Below, in pieces: positions 8,574 through 17,194 of a stretch of DNA of 64,000 nucleotides (its first letter is position 1; the number at the start of each line of letters is the position of its first letter). Source of the stretch: Gammaproteobacteria bacterium Ga0077536 (GTDB lineage Bacteria > Pseudomonadota > Gammaproteobacteria > Ga0077536); NCBI GenBank assembly GCA_001464935.1, contig LNEL01000045.1:1-64000 (forward strand), given 5' to 3'. Under the pieces are notes generated by a model. The model was not told where the DNA came from. It was given only the letters and a program-made list of their open reading frames with translations, and ran no database searches. Made by a program: the position numbers and the translations under genes.

Positions 8574-10160
8574 TCAGACGGCGCGGGACTTGAACTGCGT
8601 CCATTCGACGCCGAGCTTGCGCATGCGGGCGCGCAGGGTATGGGGATTGATGTCGAGGAGGCGCGCCGCGCCGTGCGGCCCGTCGATGCGGCCGTGCGTG
8701 CGCGCGAGCGCGGCCTGGATGTGCTGGCGCATCGCTTCATCGAGGGTTGGAAAAATCCCGTCCTCCGGTGCTTTGCGCGCCGTGCGTGGACTGGTGCGGA
8801 TATCGGCGATCGGGGCCGCGGTCTCGCTGAATCCGGCCCCCAACGCCTTGCCTATCTCGAGCCGCTCGCCACCGCCGAGGATTGCGGCGCGATCGATCAC
8901 CGCGGCAAGCTCGCGCACGTTGCCGGGCCACGGATAGTTGCCCAGCAGCACCAGGTCGCCTGCGCCAGGCAGGCACAGCTTGAGGCCGAAGCGTTTGGCT
9001 GCACGGCGCGCGAAGTGCCCGGCAAGTTCTGCGATATCCTGCTGGCGTTCGCGCAGCGGCGGCAATACCACCGGAAAGGTCGCCAGGCGGTACCACAGAT
9101 CCTCGCGGAAACGACCGTCCTGGATCATCGCCGGGAGGTCGCGGTGCGTGGCAGCGATCACGCGCACGTCGACCTGGAAATCCGCTTCGCCGCCGACCCG
9201 CTGCAACATGCCGTCCTGCAGGATGCGCAGCAGGCGCACCTGCGCCGCGAGCGGCAACTCGCCCACTTCGTCGAGGAACAGCGATCCGCCATGCGCGCGT
9301 TCGAACCAGCCGCGACGCTGGCTCGTCGCACCGGTGAAACTGCCTTTCTCATGGCCGAACAGCTCGGAGTCGATCAGTTCCGGCGCAATCGCGCCACAGT
9401 TTACGCGGATGAACGGCCCTTCGGTGCGCGACGAGCGTTGATGGATCTCGCGCGCGAGGACCTCTTTGCCAGAGCCGGTTTCGCCCAGGATGAGAATGGG
9501 CAGATCCGAATCGCAGACGCGCTCCACCCGTTCGAACACGGCGCGCAGCCCGCCGTCGGCACCGACGACCATGTCCTTGATGTCCGACCGGCCCAGGCGC
9601 GTCAGCAGCCCTTCCTTCTCCGCCTCTGCCTGCTTCGCCTGTTCGCCGAGCGTTCGCAGGCGCTGATTGTTCTCGAGCGCGGTGGCAAACGGATCGAGCA
9701 GCTTGCCGAACAGCTGCTGCACGGCCGGCGCGCAAGCCGTGCCGGTCTGCGGTTCGAACACTACGGCGCCGACGACACCGTGCGGGCTGCGCAGGCCGCC
9801 GACGAGCGCCTGCGGCGAACGGACGTGCAGCGCGGCGGCAACCGCCTCATCGGTGTCTTCGAGCGCTGCGTGCGTCTGCAGCGGCGCCTGTGCCGCCCAG
9901 CGCGCGAAGGCGGCGCTCTGGTCCGGCGAGCAGCGGCTGCGTTCGAGCACGAAGGGCTGCGCTTCGCGCTGCGGCGTGACGCGCGCGACCTTCGTCAGGG
10001 TGCGGCTTGCTTCGTTCAGCTCATAGATCGCGAGTTCGCGCAGGGGCTGCGAATCGGCCAGCAGCGCAGCCACCGTCGCTGCAAACTCCTCGATTTCTAT
10101 GTGCCGGCAGGCTTCCTGCCAGACCCGGTGGAGAAACTCGCCCTGCTCGCCAACGTTCAT
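8574..10160 (-). CDS. Sigma-54-dependent transcriptional activator (GAF-like, AAA+, Fis-type HTH)
   Basis: A 528-residue enhancer-binding protein. Residues 1-160 look like a GAF-type sensory domain, followed by a short helical linker (about 160-190). The AAA+ domain has Walker A GETGSGKE at 226-233 and the sigma-54 contact loop GSFTGA at 273-278, one residue different from GAFTGA. The C-terminus ends in a Fis-type helix-turn-helix (ARLLDINPHTLRARMRKLG). I chose the ATG at 10160, where family-like sequence begins. The gene is divergent from an outer-membrane channel gene that has a sigma-54-like promoter, so it probably controls that gene. Its signal is unknown. Confidence 0.9.
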   Translation of the reverse strand: MNVGEQGEFLHRVWQEACRHIEIEEFAATVAALLADSQPLRELAIYELNEASRTLTKVARVTPQREAQPFVLERSRCSPDQSAAFARWAAQAPLQTHAALEDTDEAVAAALHVRSPQALVGGLRSPHGVVGAVVFEPQTGTACAPAVQQLFGKLLDPFATALENNQRLRTLGEQAKQAEAEKEGLLTRLGRSDIKDMVVGADGGLRAVFERVERVCDSDLPILILGETGSGKEVLAREIHQRSSRTEGPFIRVNCGAIAPELIDSELFGHEKGSFTGATSQRRGWFERAHGGSLFLDEVGELPLAAQVRLLRILQDGMLQRVGGEADFQVDVRVIAATHRDLPAMIQDGRFREDLWYRLATFPVVLPPLRERQQDIAELAGHFARRAAKRFGLKLCLPGAGDLVLLGNYPWPGNVRELAAVIDRAAILGGGERLEIGKALGAGFSETAAPIADIRTSPRTARKAPEDGIFPTLDEAMRQHIQAALARTHGRIDGPHGAARLLDINPHTLRARMRKLGVEWTQFKSRAV

Positions 10161-10196
10161 CTTGAATGCTGCCACTGAGGATATTTCACAGATTAA

Positions 10197-10363
10197 TGGA
10201 CAATATTTGCTGATATACGCAAAGTCCAGGCCAGTCTTGTGTAGACGGGCTGAAATCGCCGCTGCATCGGAGATTGATGGGTTCTGTCGCAATACGGGCG
10301 AAACAGCACGCGCTGCCGGGGAGATATCTGAGCAAATGTGCTGGGTGAATATTGGCTATTTGC
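10197..10363. promoter_or_regulatory. Two inverted repeats in the activator-porin intergenic region
   Basis: The gap 10161-10547 is AT-rich for this genome. The first repeat has TTTGC (10206-10210) and GCAAA (10219-10223), with TGGAC and GTCCA at the edges (10197-10228, unevenly spaced). The second has GCAAAT (10332-10337) and ATTTGC (10358-10363). Both share a TTTGC/GCAAA half-site and lie 75-240 nt upstream of the -24/-12 element, a normal range for enhancer sites of sigma-54 activators. This assignment is inference. Confidence 0.4.
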
Positions 10364-10437
10364 GAATTTTTTGACAGGTGCGGAGCGCACTTCGCCAGGG
10401 CCGTCGCAAGCGTCTGATTGGAAAAGAATTCATGCGC

Positions 10438-10453
10438 TGGCATCTTTCCTGCG
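10438..10453 (+). promoter_or_regulatory. Candidate sigma-54 promoter of the porin gene
   Basis: TGGCATCTTTCCTGCG keeps the invariant GG and GC with the required 10-nt spacing and the TGGCA part of the -24 box; the -12 box is weaker (CTGC for TTGC). It would start transcription near 10465, about 85 nt before the porin start. The divergent gene encodes a sigma-54 activator. Confidence 0.55.
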
Positions 10454-10547
10454 TTGAGTCACGCCAGCGACGGCGATGGGATTCAGGTCCTGGGATCGGT
10501 TTCGCGAGCACGTTTTCGGCCAGGACGATTGAACGGAGAATTCCCCA

Positions 10548-12116
10548 GTGAGTTGCAAAGACCAGTTGCCGGCAGTCCACAGACCCTCGTTACGCGCCGT
10601 CGCCGCGCCGCCGTTCTGCCGGGCGGTGTCCGGCGTCCGCCGGGGCCTGGCCGCCACAGTGCTGCTGGTCGGCGGCACGCTGGCGCTGCAGGTCGCAGCC
10701 TACGATGCGCCGCCAGCCACGCCAGCCGCAGCCCCGGCGGCGAAGACCACCTACGCGCAGCGGGCGCGCAGCTACGGCACGCAGCCGGAATCCGATCCGC
10801 CGCGCTACGTGAGGAACCTGGCCCAGACCGGGATCAGGAAGCTCGAGGCACTCGACTGGCTGGATGTCGGCCTCGATTTCCGCGAGCGCTACGAACTGCG
10901 CGAGAACGACATTCGCCGGCCCTTTCTCGCCACCGATCACAATTTCCTGCATCGCACGCGGGCCTATGTCGGTGTGCGTGAAATCGTCGACCCACTGCGT
11001 TTTGCGATCGAGTTCGAAGACGCACGGGCCTCGAACAGCGTGTATCCGCGCGATACGCGTGACGTCAACGAATTCGAATTGATCCAGGGTTACGGCGAGC
11101 TGTATTTCAAGGGCGCGCTGGGGCGCGACGATCTCGGCAACCAACGGCCGGTCCGTCTGCGCGTGGGTCGCATGGCGTGGGAAGCCGTCGACCGGCGCCT
11201 GATCGGCAACAACCAGTGGCGCAACACCACCAACAATTTCGAAGGCATGCGGTTGAATCTCGGTCAGGAAGCGAACGACTGGGAGGTCGACGTGTGGGGC
11301 GTGAAGCCCGTCATCCGCGATACGGACGAGTTCGACAGCCGCAACGATGATGTGTGGTTCTACGGCGGCATCCTGAACTGGCGCCGCTGGTCGGAAGTCG
11401 TCACCTTGCAGCCGTATTACATGGGCCTGCAGCAGCGCGCTCGCGGCGCGCAGATCGAACGCGAAGTGCATTCGCCGGGCGTGCGTGGTTTCGGCGTGCT
11501 GCCGGGTACGCACATCGATTTCGATCTCGGCGCGCTCTACCAGTTCGGCCGCGAGGGTCCACGGCAGAAGTCCGCATGGGCTTACCTTGTCGAATTCGGC
11601 TATACCTTTCCGCACCCCTGGAAGCCCCGGCTCAGTGCGTTCTATGGCTACGCGAGCGGTGATCGCGATCCGAACGACGGTGTCGACAACCGGTTCGAAC
11701 GCTTCTTCGGCTTCGCCCGTCCGTGGGCGGCCGACGACAACATCATTTTCGAGAACGTGAAAACGCCGAAGCTGAAGTTCGAATTCGAACCTTTCAAGGG
11801 ACTCGCCTTCGACGGTGGGTACGCGTGGTACTGGCTGGCCAGCGATCGCGATCGCTTCAACAACCTGTTGAACGGGATCAACGGCGACGCCCGCTTCAAT
11901 CGTGACCGCAGCGGCAACAGCGGCGACGCGCTGGGCCAGTCGGTCGACGTACGCGCCCGCTACAGGCTGACACCCCGTGTCGACACCACGGTTGGTTATT
12001 CACACTGGATCAACGGCGGCTTCGTCCAGACCCGTCAACGCGCCGCGCTCGGCGAGACCACCGACACAACCAACTTCCTGTACGTGGAAGTCTCCATCGG
12101 TCTCTGGGCGCAATGA
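10548..12116 (+). CDS. Alginate-export (AlgE-type) family outer-membrane channel
   Basis: A predicted beta-barrel of 522 residues. After an N-terminal export signal (hydrophobic core at about residues 35-50, then AAYDAPPA) comes an alanine/proline linker and a long series of alternating amphipathic strands rich in Tyr, Trp and Arg (RERYELREND, LRVGRMAWEA, SAFYGYASGDRD). This pattern and length fit the alginate-export domain family, many of whose members are general or substrate-specific porins. The start is a GTG at 10548 after a GGAGA ribosome site. The cargo cannot be read from the sequence; no alginate genes are adjacent. Confidence 0.82.
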   Translation: MSCKDQLPAVHRPSLRAVAAPPFCRAVSGVRRGLAATVLLVGGTLALQVAAYDAPPATPAAAPAAKTTYAQRARSYGTQPESDPPRYVRNLAQTGIRKLEALDWLDVGLDFRERYELRENDIRRPFLATDHNFLHRTRAYVGVREIVDPLRFAIEFEDARASNSVYPRDTRDVNEFELIQGYGELYFKGALGRDDLGNQRPVRLRVGRMAWEAVDRRLIGNNQWRNTTNNFEGMRLNLGQEANDWEVDVWGVKPVIRDTDEFDSRNDDVWFYGGILNWRRWSEVVTLQPYYMGLQQRARGAQIEREVHSPGVRGFGVLPGTHIDFDLGALYQFGREGPRQKSAWAYLVEFGYTFPHPWKPRLSAFYGYASGDRDPNDGVDNRFERFFGFARPWAADDNIIFENVKTPKLKFEFEPFKGLAFDGGYAWYWLASDRDRFNNLLNGINGDARFNRDRSGNSGDALGQSVDVRARYRLTPRVDTTVGYSHWINGGFVQTRQRAALGETTDTTNFLYVEVSIGLWAQ

Positions 12117-12336
12117 CCGCCGGCCTGGCCGGGAATATCGCTCGGACGGATGCGCCCACGGCTGGCAGCTAAAGCGGCAGGACGCCGACATTGGACATGC
12201 GATCGATTGTCATATGGTTGCGCAAGGATCCGCGATATTCAGCAGACGCGGACCTCGGGCGCACGCGATCAGTCGCGCACCAGGCCCGCATAAAGCTCGA
12301 GGCGGTCATGGGCGAGGCAGTCGCCAGGAGGACGGG

Positions 12337-12642
12337 ATGGACAGCATCGAGCGGGGACTGCTGGGAGATCTGCAGCACTATCGAACGGAGCTGCAGGAAC
12401 TGAAGCGGTGCCCCGGCCCGGACGCCGGGACGCGGGCGCGCGTGCTGCATCTTCAGCGCCGGATCGCCTGCTGCGAGGGCTGGCTGAGGGCAATCGGCGT
12501 CAGCCAGACTCGAATGCAAGAGGAGCTGTCACCGGGCGTCCCCGGCGCGGTCGTGGCGCTGGTGGACAGTCAGCGGCGTGGGCTCGCGCCCGCGTCTTCC
12601 ATGCTGACGAGGGCGAGCGCCGCCCAGTCGAAGTCCGCGTAG
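12337..12642 (+). CDS. Hypothetical protein, 101 residues
   Basis: A small frame opens with ATG at 12337, 5 nt after an excellent AGGAGG ribosome site. The protein (MDSIERGLLGDLQ...) is helical and charged, with two adjacent cysteines (IACCEGW), no signal peptide and no membrane segment. Its last 24 codons run antisense over the 3' end of the converging dehydrogenase gene. I do not recognise a family. The strong ribosome site is the main support; the overlap counts against it. The 220 nt before it (12117-12336) show nothing else I can name. Confidence 0.45.
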   Translation: MDSIERGLLGDLQHYRTELQELKRCPGPDAGTRARVLHLQRRIACCEGWLRAIGVSQTRMQEELSPGVPGAVVALVDSQRRGLAPASSMLTRASAAQSKSA

Positions 12643-13454
12643 CCGCGGGTCAGTGCTTTCAGGTAGTGATCGCGCACGAGGCTGGCCACCGGCATGGCTA
12701 CCTCCTTGCTGTCTGCAGCGGCCAGCGCGAGGCGGATGTCTTTCAGGCCAAGTCGCAGCGGGAAGCCCGGCGGTTCGAACTGGCCGCTCGCGATGAGGCC
12801 CCCGTAGATCTTGTAAGCCGGCACCGGAAATACCGAACTCGTCAGGATCTCGACGAGCTGCGACGGCGCCACGCCGTAGCGGGCCGACAGCGCACAGGCT
12901 TCACCGAGCGATTCGATCATCGACGCCAGCATGAAGTTGCCGGAAATCTTGATGACATTCGCGGCCGCCGCCTCCGATCCGACGCGAAAGGTTTTCTGCC
13001 CCAGCGCGTCGAGCGCAGGCTGGCAGGCGTCGAGCGCGTGCTCGGCACCGGCCGCCACGATGAACAGTTGCGCCGCGGCGGCGGCGGGCGGACGGCCGAA
13101 CACGGGGGCAGATACGTACCCGCGGCCTGCTGCGGCGTGCGTCGCCTGCAGCCGTTCACCGAGCGCGGCGCTGATCGTCGCCATGCAGACGTGAATGCCG
13201 TGCGGCGGCAGTGCACCCAGGAAATCGCTGTCCAGCACGAGCGTTTCAGTGGCCTGGTCGTCAGCCAGCATCGAGATCACGAGATCCTGTGCAGCCGCCG
13301 CCGCGACATTCGGCGCGACGTGCGCGCCCTCTGCTGCCAACACGGCTGAGCGCTCTGTGCGCCGGTTGTAGACGGTGACGTCGAAACCCGCTTTCAGCAG
13401 GTTGCGCGCCATCGGTTCGCCCATCGCGCCGGTGCCGATAAAGCCGATTTTCAT
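12570..13454 (-). CDS. 3-hydroxyisobutyrate dehydrogenase-family NAD(P)-dependent oxidoreductase
   Basis: A 294-residue beta-hydroxyacid dehydrogenase. The Rossmann motif GFIGTGAMGEPMA opens the protein. The helix carrying the catalytic lysine is NVIKISGN around residue 165, and the C-terminal helical domain follows. Substrates in this family include 3-hydroxyisobutyrate, tartronate semialdehyde and glyoxylate; the sequence does not settle which applies. It is the last gene of a four-gene minus-strand operon and starts 29 nt after the MmgE/PrpD gene. Pairing with an MmgE/PrpD enzyme suggests catabolism of short or branched carboxylic acids. Confidence 0.87.
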   Translation of the reverse strand: MKIGFIGTGAMGEPMARNLLKAGFDVTVYNRRTERSAVLAAEGAHVAPNVAAAAAQDLVISMLADDQATETLVLDSDFLGALPPHGIHVCMATISAALGERLQATHAAAGRGYVSAPVFGRPPAAAAAQLFIVAAGAEHALDACQPALDALGQKTFRVGSEAAAANVIKISGNFMLASMIESLGEACALSARYGVAPSQLVEILTSSVFPVPAYKIYGGLIASGQFEPPGFPLRLGLKDIRLALAAADSKEVAMPVASLVRDHYLKALTRGYADFDWAALALVSMEDAGASPRR

Positions 13455-13483
13455 GCCGGGACTCCGCTGTTGCCGTGAGGGGT

Positions 13484-14842
13484 TTATTTCGCGCAGGCGA
13501 CGGCCAGCGCATGCACGCTGGGCAGTGCTTCGAGGCCGGCGACGAGACTGGCTATCTCACTGCTGCGGGCTGCGCCGATCACCGGCGTTGCGAGGCGTCT
13601 GAACTTTTCCTCGAGCCGCGCGCCCTGCGCCTGCAGGTCCTGCATCGGCAGCGCGGCGTTGTGGCTCGTGCGAAGCACCGCGCCGTCCGTGGTGTGCACG
13701 GCGACCGTCGCGCAGCCCTGGCCGGTGTCCTCGCCAAACCCGACGGTGACCTTGTCACGCAGTGCAATCATGTCCGGCGACTGCGCAAGCGCGTCATTGA
13801 ACATTGCGGGGTCGGCGGTCTCGACGCCAGTGAGCGCAAACGCAGCGGTCAGCCGCAGGCTGAACTTCGCCTCGAGTCCGCTGACGGGTGCAGCGATATT
13901 GCAGATTCGATCGCAATACGGATTCACGGTGACGTCGACGCGCGCAACCGTAGCCGGCGTCAACGCATGCTCATCGCGCAGGCGGCGCGCGCATTCAATC
14001 GTCGCATGCGTCTCGTAGCAGGACGCGTGGTACTTGAACAGATTGTGCAGGACGTGCCAGCCGCCTGCCGGCGAATTCAGCGCGGCGGCGGGATCGAAAT
14101 TCGCGCTGTGCGTCGCGGCGAATCCCTGCGGACATTCGAGTGCATCGATACGACTGTCGAATCCGCGGCGCGCGAGGCTCGCCGCGAGCAGGCCGCTGCG
14201 CGCGGCCAGGCCCGCGTGCAACGGCTTGCACGCGGTGCCGAACATCGACTTCAGCCCGGCCGCCTGCGTGGCGGCGATGCCGATTGCGTGGCGCATCTGC
14301 AGTTCATTCGCGCCGAGGAGCCGCGCGCACGCGACCGCCGCGCCGAAGCTGCCGACGGTCGCCGTCGCGTGGAAGCCCATGCCGTAGTGGCCGGGCGCGA
14401 CCAGCAGGCCTATCGCGCATTCCGTCTCGTAGCCGGCGAGAAACGCCTCCATCAACTGTTCGCCGCTGGCATCGAGCGCTTCGCCGAGCGCGAGCGCGGC
14501 CGGCAGGATCGGCACGCTCGGATGGCCCATCAGCGCGAAGTTCACGTCGTCATAGTCGAGCACGTGGGAGGCGGTGCCGTTCAGCAGCGCGGCGCCCGCC
14601 TTCGGCAGTCGCAGCGGACTGCCGACGATCTGCGCCTGCGGGGCGCCGCCCTCCTCGGCGAGTTCGTCGCGCAGCGCGCGCAACACCGGGTCGACGCTGC
14701 CGGCGAGGGTCACGCCGAGATAGTCGAGCACGCACTGGCGAACGACCGTCGCGACTGCCGGCGGTACCTCGCGCAGGCGGATTTGCAGCGCGCGGCGCGC
14801 GAGTTCGGCGGTGACTGAATCCTGGGTGTTCGGTGCATTCAT
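13484..14842 (-). CDS. MmgE/PrpD family protein
   Basis: A 452-residue enzyme of the family containing 2-methylcitrate dehydratase (PrpD) and cis-aconitate decarboxylase. Family-like segments are the N-terminal VLDYLGVTLAG, the NGTASHVLDYDDVN block, and FGTACKPLHAG. I place the start at the ATG at 14842, 8 nt after the upstream gene's stop; a start at 14881 would overlap that gene. No prpB or prpC is adjacent, so a role in the methylcitrate cycle is not supported by context. Confidence 0.88.
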   Translation of the reverse strand: MNAPNTQDSVTAELARRALQIRLREVPPAVATVVRQCVLDYLGVTLAGSVDPVLRALRDELAEEGGAPQAQIVGSPLRLPKAGAALLNGTASHVLDYDDVNFALMGHPSVPILPAALALGEALDASGEQLMEAFLAGYETECAIGLLVAPGHYGMGFHATATVGSFGAAVACARLLGANELQMRHAIGIAATQAAGLKSMFGTACKPLHAGLAARSGLLAASLARRGFDSRIDALECPQGFAATHSANFDPAAALNSPAGGWHVLHNLFKYHASCYETHATIECARRLRDEHALTPATVARVDVTVNPYCDRICNIAAPVSGLEAKFSLRLTAAFALTGVETADPAMFNDALAQSPDMIALRDKVTVGFGEDTGQGCATVAVHTTDGAVLRTSHNAALPMQDLQAQGARLEEKFRRLATPVIGAARSSEIASLVAGLEALPSVHALAVACAK

Positions 14843-14850
14843 GCGATGGC

Positions 14851-15339
14851 TCAGCGTTCGAGGCCGAGCCGCTGGTGCCATTCGGCAATCGACTCGACGG
14901 GGAAGTCGTCATAGCGTTGATCGGACGGACCGATGGCCGGCTGCACCCAGGCGGCTTTCGAACCGAGCATCAGGTGCACGCGCTCGGGCGGCGCTGGCAG
15001 CGGGGTATCGATGGCTGACGCAAACGGGTGGATGAGATCCGGCCAGCGGGGATCCCAGACCCACAGCGCGCTGCCGCAGTGGCGGCAGAAGTGGCGTTCG
15101 GCAGGGCTCTCGCTGCGCGTGCCGTCTTCGTCGTCGAGGAGCATGGCGCGATAGCGCTGCACGTGTTCGACGCCGTTGACCTCGAGCGTCGAGGCTGCGC
15201 CGCCCAGGTTGATCCCGTAACCGCCGCTGCCCGCCGTCTTGCGGCAGATCGAGCAGTAGCAGAGGTTGAACGGATACGGGTGCGCGGACTCGAGCGCGAA
15301 GCTCACGCGCTGACAGTGACAGGAGCCTTCGAGTCGCAT
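14851..15339 (-). CDS. GFA family (glutathione-dependent formaldehyde-activating enzyme-like) protein
   Basis: A 162-residue zinc-binding protein. The cysteine pattern is diagnostic: GSCHCQRV near the N-terminus, CYCSICRKTAG around residues 28-38, and FCRHCGSALW near residues 84-93. Gfa itself was described as speeding addition of glutathione to formaldehyde, but most family members are uncharacterised. It starts 2 nt after the VOC gene and ends 8 nt before the MmgE/PrpD start, so the operon is tightly packed. Confidence 0.88.
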   Translation of the reverse strand: MRLEGSCHCQRVSFALESAHPYPFNLCYCSICRKTAGSGGYGINLGGAASTLEVNGVEHVQRYRAMLLDDEDGTRSESPAERHFCRHCGSALWVWDPRWPDLIHPFASAIDTPLPAPPERVHLMLGSKAAWVQPAIGPSDQRYDDFPVESIAEWHQRLGLER

Positions 15340-15341
15340 GC

Positions 15342-15755
15342 TCAGCTGTCCTCGCTCGGGAAGTTCAGTTCGAGCGTGACGCCATCGGGATCCTTGATGA
15401 ACAACTGCTGCAGTTTGAACTGCGGCACTTCGCGATGGCGGTACTCGACGCCGATGTCATCGAGCCGCGCGCGAAACTCGCGAAAGCCGCTGGCCTGGAA
15501 CGCGACGTGGTCCAGTGAGCCGGTGTGTTCGTGTACCCCGTGTTCGCGCTGCCCGAGATAGTAGTCCTGCCCCGCCGACGACTGCGCCTCGCCGAGGTGC
15601 ACGCGTGGCTTGCCTTCGAGATAGAGCCAATAGCCCTTGAACGGAAACGGAGGCCTCACGCCGACCTCGAAGCCGAGCACGTCCTCATAAAAGCGGCGCG
15701 ACGCTTCGAGGTCACGCGTGTAGACGAAATAGTGATCGATGGCGGCGAGCGGCAT
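15342..15755 (-). CDS. VOC (glyoxalase/bleomycin-resistance) family protein
   Basis: A 137-residue protein with two babba modules. Metal-ligand positions fit the fold: IDHYFVYTRD at the start, LDHVAFQ in the middle and a final glutamate in VTLELNF. I chose the ATG at 15755, which follows a GGGAGA ribosome site; the ATG at 15770 lies before that site. The reaction could be an isomerase, dioxygenase or thiol-transfer step. It is the first gene of the operon with the GFA, MmgE/PrpD and dehydrogenase genes. Confidence 0.86.
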   Translation of the reverse strand: MPLAAIDHYFVYTRDLEASRRFYEDVLGFEVGVRPPFPFKGYWLYLEGKPRVHLGEAQSSAGQDYYLGQREHGVHEHTGSLDHVAFQASGFREFRARLDDIGVEYRHREVPQFKLQQLFIKDPDGVTLELNFPSEDS

Positions 15756-16189
15756 CCCGGTATCTCCCAACGGCAGCAGGGTTCATAGGGTGCGTGGAAC
15801 GTTGCGCCCATGCAAGGCGGTGGGATGCGCGATTCGCATATTTGCTGGCGCGCAAATACCCAAAAAAATTCTGTCGTATTTGACGCTTCGTGCCGGGCCG
15901 GCCGCGGCGAGCGTCGGGGCAACCGGATGATTCTTTCGCCAATTCAGCAAGATGCGGCAGGCCTTCGCGAATGGCACGGCGCCTGCTCTGAAACGCCTGA
16001 TCGGTGGCGCAGTCCCTGCGACCCCCGGCCCAAGCTGCGAGGACCCCATGCAAGCCGAACCCAGACTTCCTCACCAGAGGCGCCCGGGGACGCAGGCCCC
16101 ACTCCTGCGCCAGGGCTTTGCGCCGCGCTGGTCCTCCGCCGTCGCGCGCGACGCCCACATCTTCACCTGACCTCGACTGGAATCGAACC
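15756..16189. other. Divergent intergenic region upstream of sbp and the VOC operon
   Basis: 434 nt without a convincing gene. An inverted repeat ATTTGC (15840-15845) / GCAAAT (15852-15857) lies next to an A-rich run and probably belongs to the promoter region of the minus-strand operon. A sigma-54-like element is listed separately. I see no recognisable riboswitch. Confidence 0.5.
15972..15987 (+). promoter_or_regulatory. Candidate sigma-54 promoter upstream of the sulfate importer
   Basis: TGGCACGGCGCCTGCT matches the -24/-12 consensus (TGGCACG, four bases, TTGCW) at all positions but one. It would start transcription near 15999, leaving a leader of about 190 nt before sbp. A chance match in GC-rich sequence is possible, and no activator gene is next to it. 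Confidence 0.4.
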
Positions 16190-17182
16190 ATGCCGTTCAA
16201 ACAACTGCTTGCAGGCTTTGCCCTGACGCTCGCGCTGACCGCGCACGCCGACGTGACCCTGCTCAACGTGTCCTACGATCCGACGCGCGAGTTCTACCAG
16301 GACTTCAACGCCGCCTTTGCGCGCCACTGGCAGGCGACGGCCGGCGAGGCGGTCAAGGTCAACCAGTCGCACGGCGGCTCGGGCAAGCAGGCGCGCGCGG
16401 TGATTGATGGCCTCGAGGCCGACGTCGTGACGCTGGCGCTGGCCTATGACATCGACGCCATCGCGAGCGCTTCGCAACAGTTGCCGGCCGACTGGCAGAC
16501 CCGCCTGCCGGACAACAGCACGCCCTACACCTCCACGATCGTGTTCCTCGTGCGCAAGGGCAATCCGCTCGCCATCAAGGACTGGGACGACCTGGTGCGC
16601 AAGGACGTCAGCGTGGTGTCGCCGAATCCGAAGACCTCCGGCGGCGCACGCTGGAACTATCTCGCTGCCTGGGCCTATGCGCGGGAGACGACCGGCAGCG
16701 AAGACGGCGCCAAGGCATTTGTCGCGAACCTGTTCCGCAATGTGGCCGTGCTCGACACCGGCGCGCGCGGCGCGACCACGACCTTCGTCGAGCGCGGCAT
16801 CGGCGACGTGCTGATCGCGTGGGAGAACGAAGCCTACCTGGCGACCGCCGGCAAGGCCGGCGCCGAGTTCGAAATCGTCACGCCGTCGATCAGCATCCTC
16901 GCCGAGCCGCCGGTCGCCGTGGTCAGCAAGGTGGCCGCGAAGCACGGCACCGGGCAGGCGGCCCAGGCCTATCTGGAGTACCTCTACAGCGAGGAAGGTC
17001 AGACGCTCGCTGCGGAGCACTTCTTCCGTCCACGTGACGCGACGGTGGCGGCGAAGTTCGCCGGCCGCTTCACCGATACCAGGCTCGTGACGGTGGACGA
17101 GGCCTTCGGCGGGTGGGCGAAGGCGCAGGCCGAGCACTTCGCGGACGGCGCGCTGTTCGATCAGATCTTCGCGCCGCAGTAG
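16190..17182 (+). CDS. sbp: Periplasmic sulfate-binding protein
   Basis: The periplasmic solute receptor of the sulfate/thiosulfate ABC importer. The 330-residue protein has a cleavable signal peptide (cut near AHA at about residue 19), then the family start [17 protein letters not shown]. Ligand-loop segments typical of Sbp/CysP follow: [25 protein letters not shown] and [14 protein letters not shown]. The ATG at 16190 puts the signal peptide at the N-terminus. It is the first gene of the sbp-cysT-cysW-cysA operon; cysT follows after 12 nt. Tungstate and molybdate receptors belong to a different sequence group. Confidence 0.93.
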   Translation: MPFKQLLAGFALTLALTAHADVTLLNVSYDPTREFYQDFNAAFARHWQATAGEAVKVNQSHGGSGKQARAVIDGLEADVVTLALAYDIDAIASASQQLPADWQTRLPDNSTPYTSTIVFLVRKGNPLAIKDWDDLVRKDVSVVSPNPKTSGGARWNYLAAWAYARETTGSEDGAKAFVANLFRNVAVLDTGARGATTTFVERGIGDVLIAWENEAYLATAGKAGAEFEIVTPSISILAEPPVAVVSKVAAKHGTGQAAQAYLEYLYSEEGQTLAAEHFFRPRDATVAAKFAGRFTDTRLVTVDEAFGGWAKAQAEHFADGALFDQIFAPQ

Positions 17183-17194
17183 CAGTATCCTGCC

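Noticed and set aside
8640-10178. Plus-strand open frame of 512 codons opposite the sigma-54 activator
   Set aside because: The opposite strand carries Walker and GSFTGA motifs; the plus-strand translation has none and is biased in composition.
10338-10376. Second sigma-54 promoter in the activator-porin gap (TTGGCTATTTGCG)
   Set aside because: The GG-to-GC spacing is too short for a -24/-12 element.
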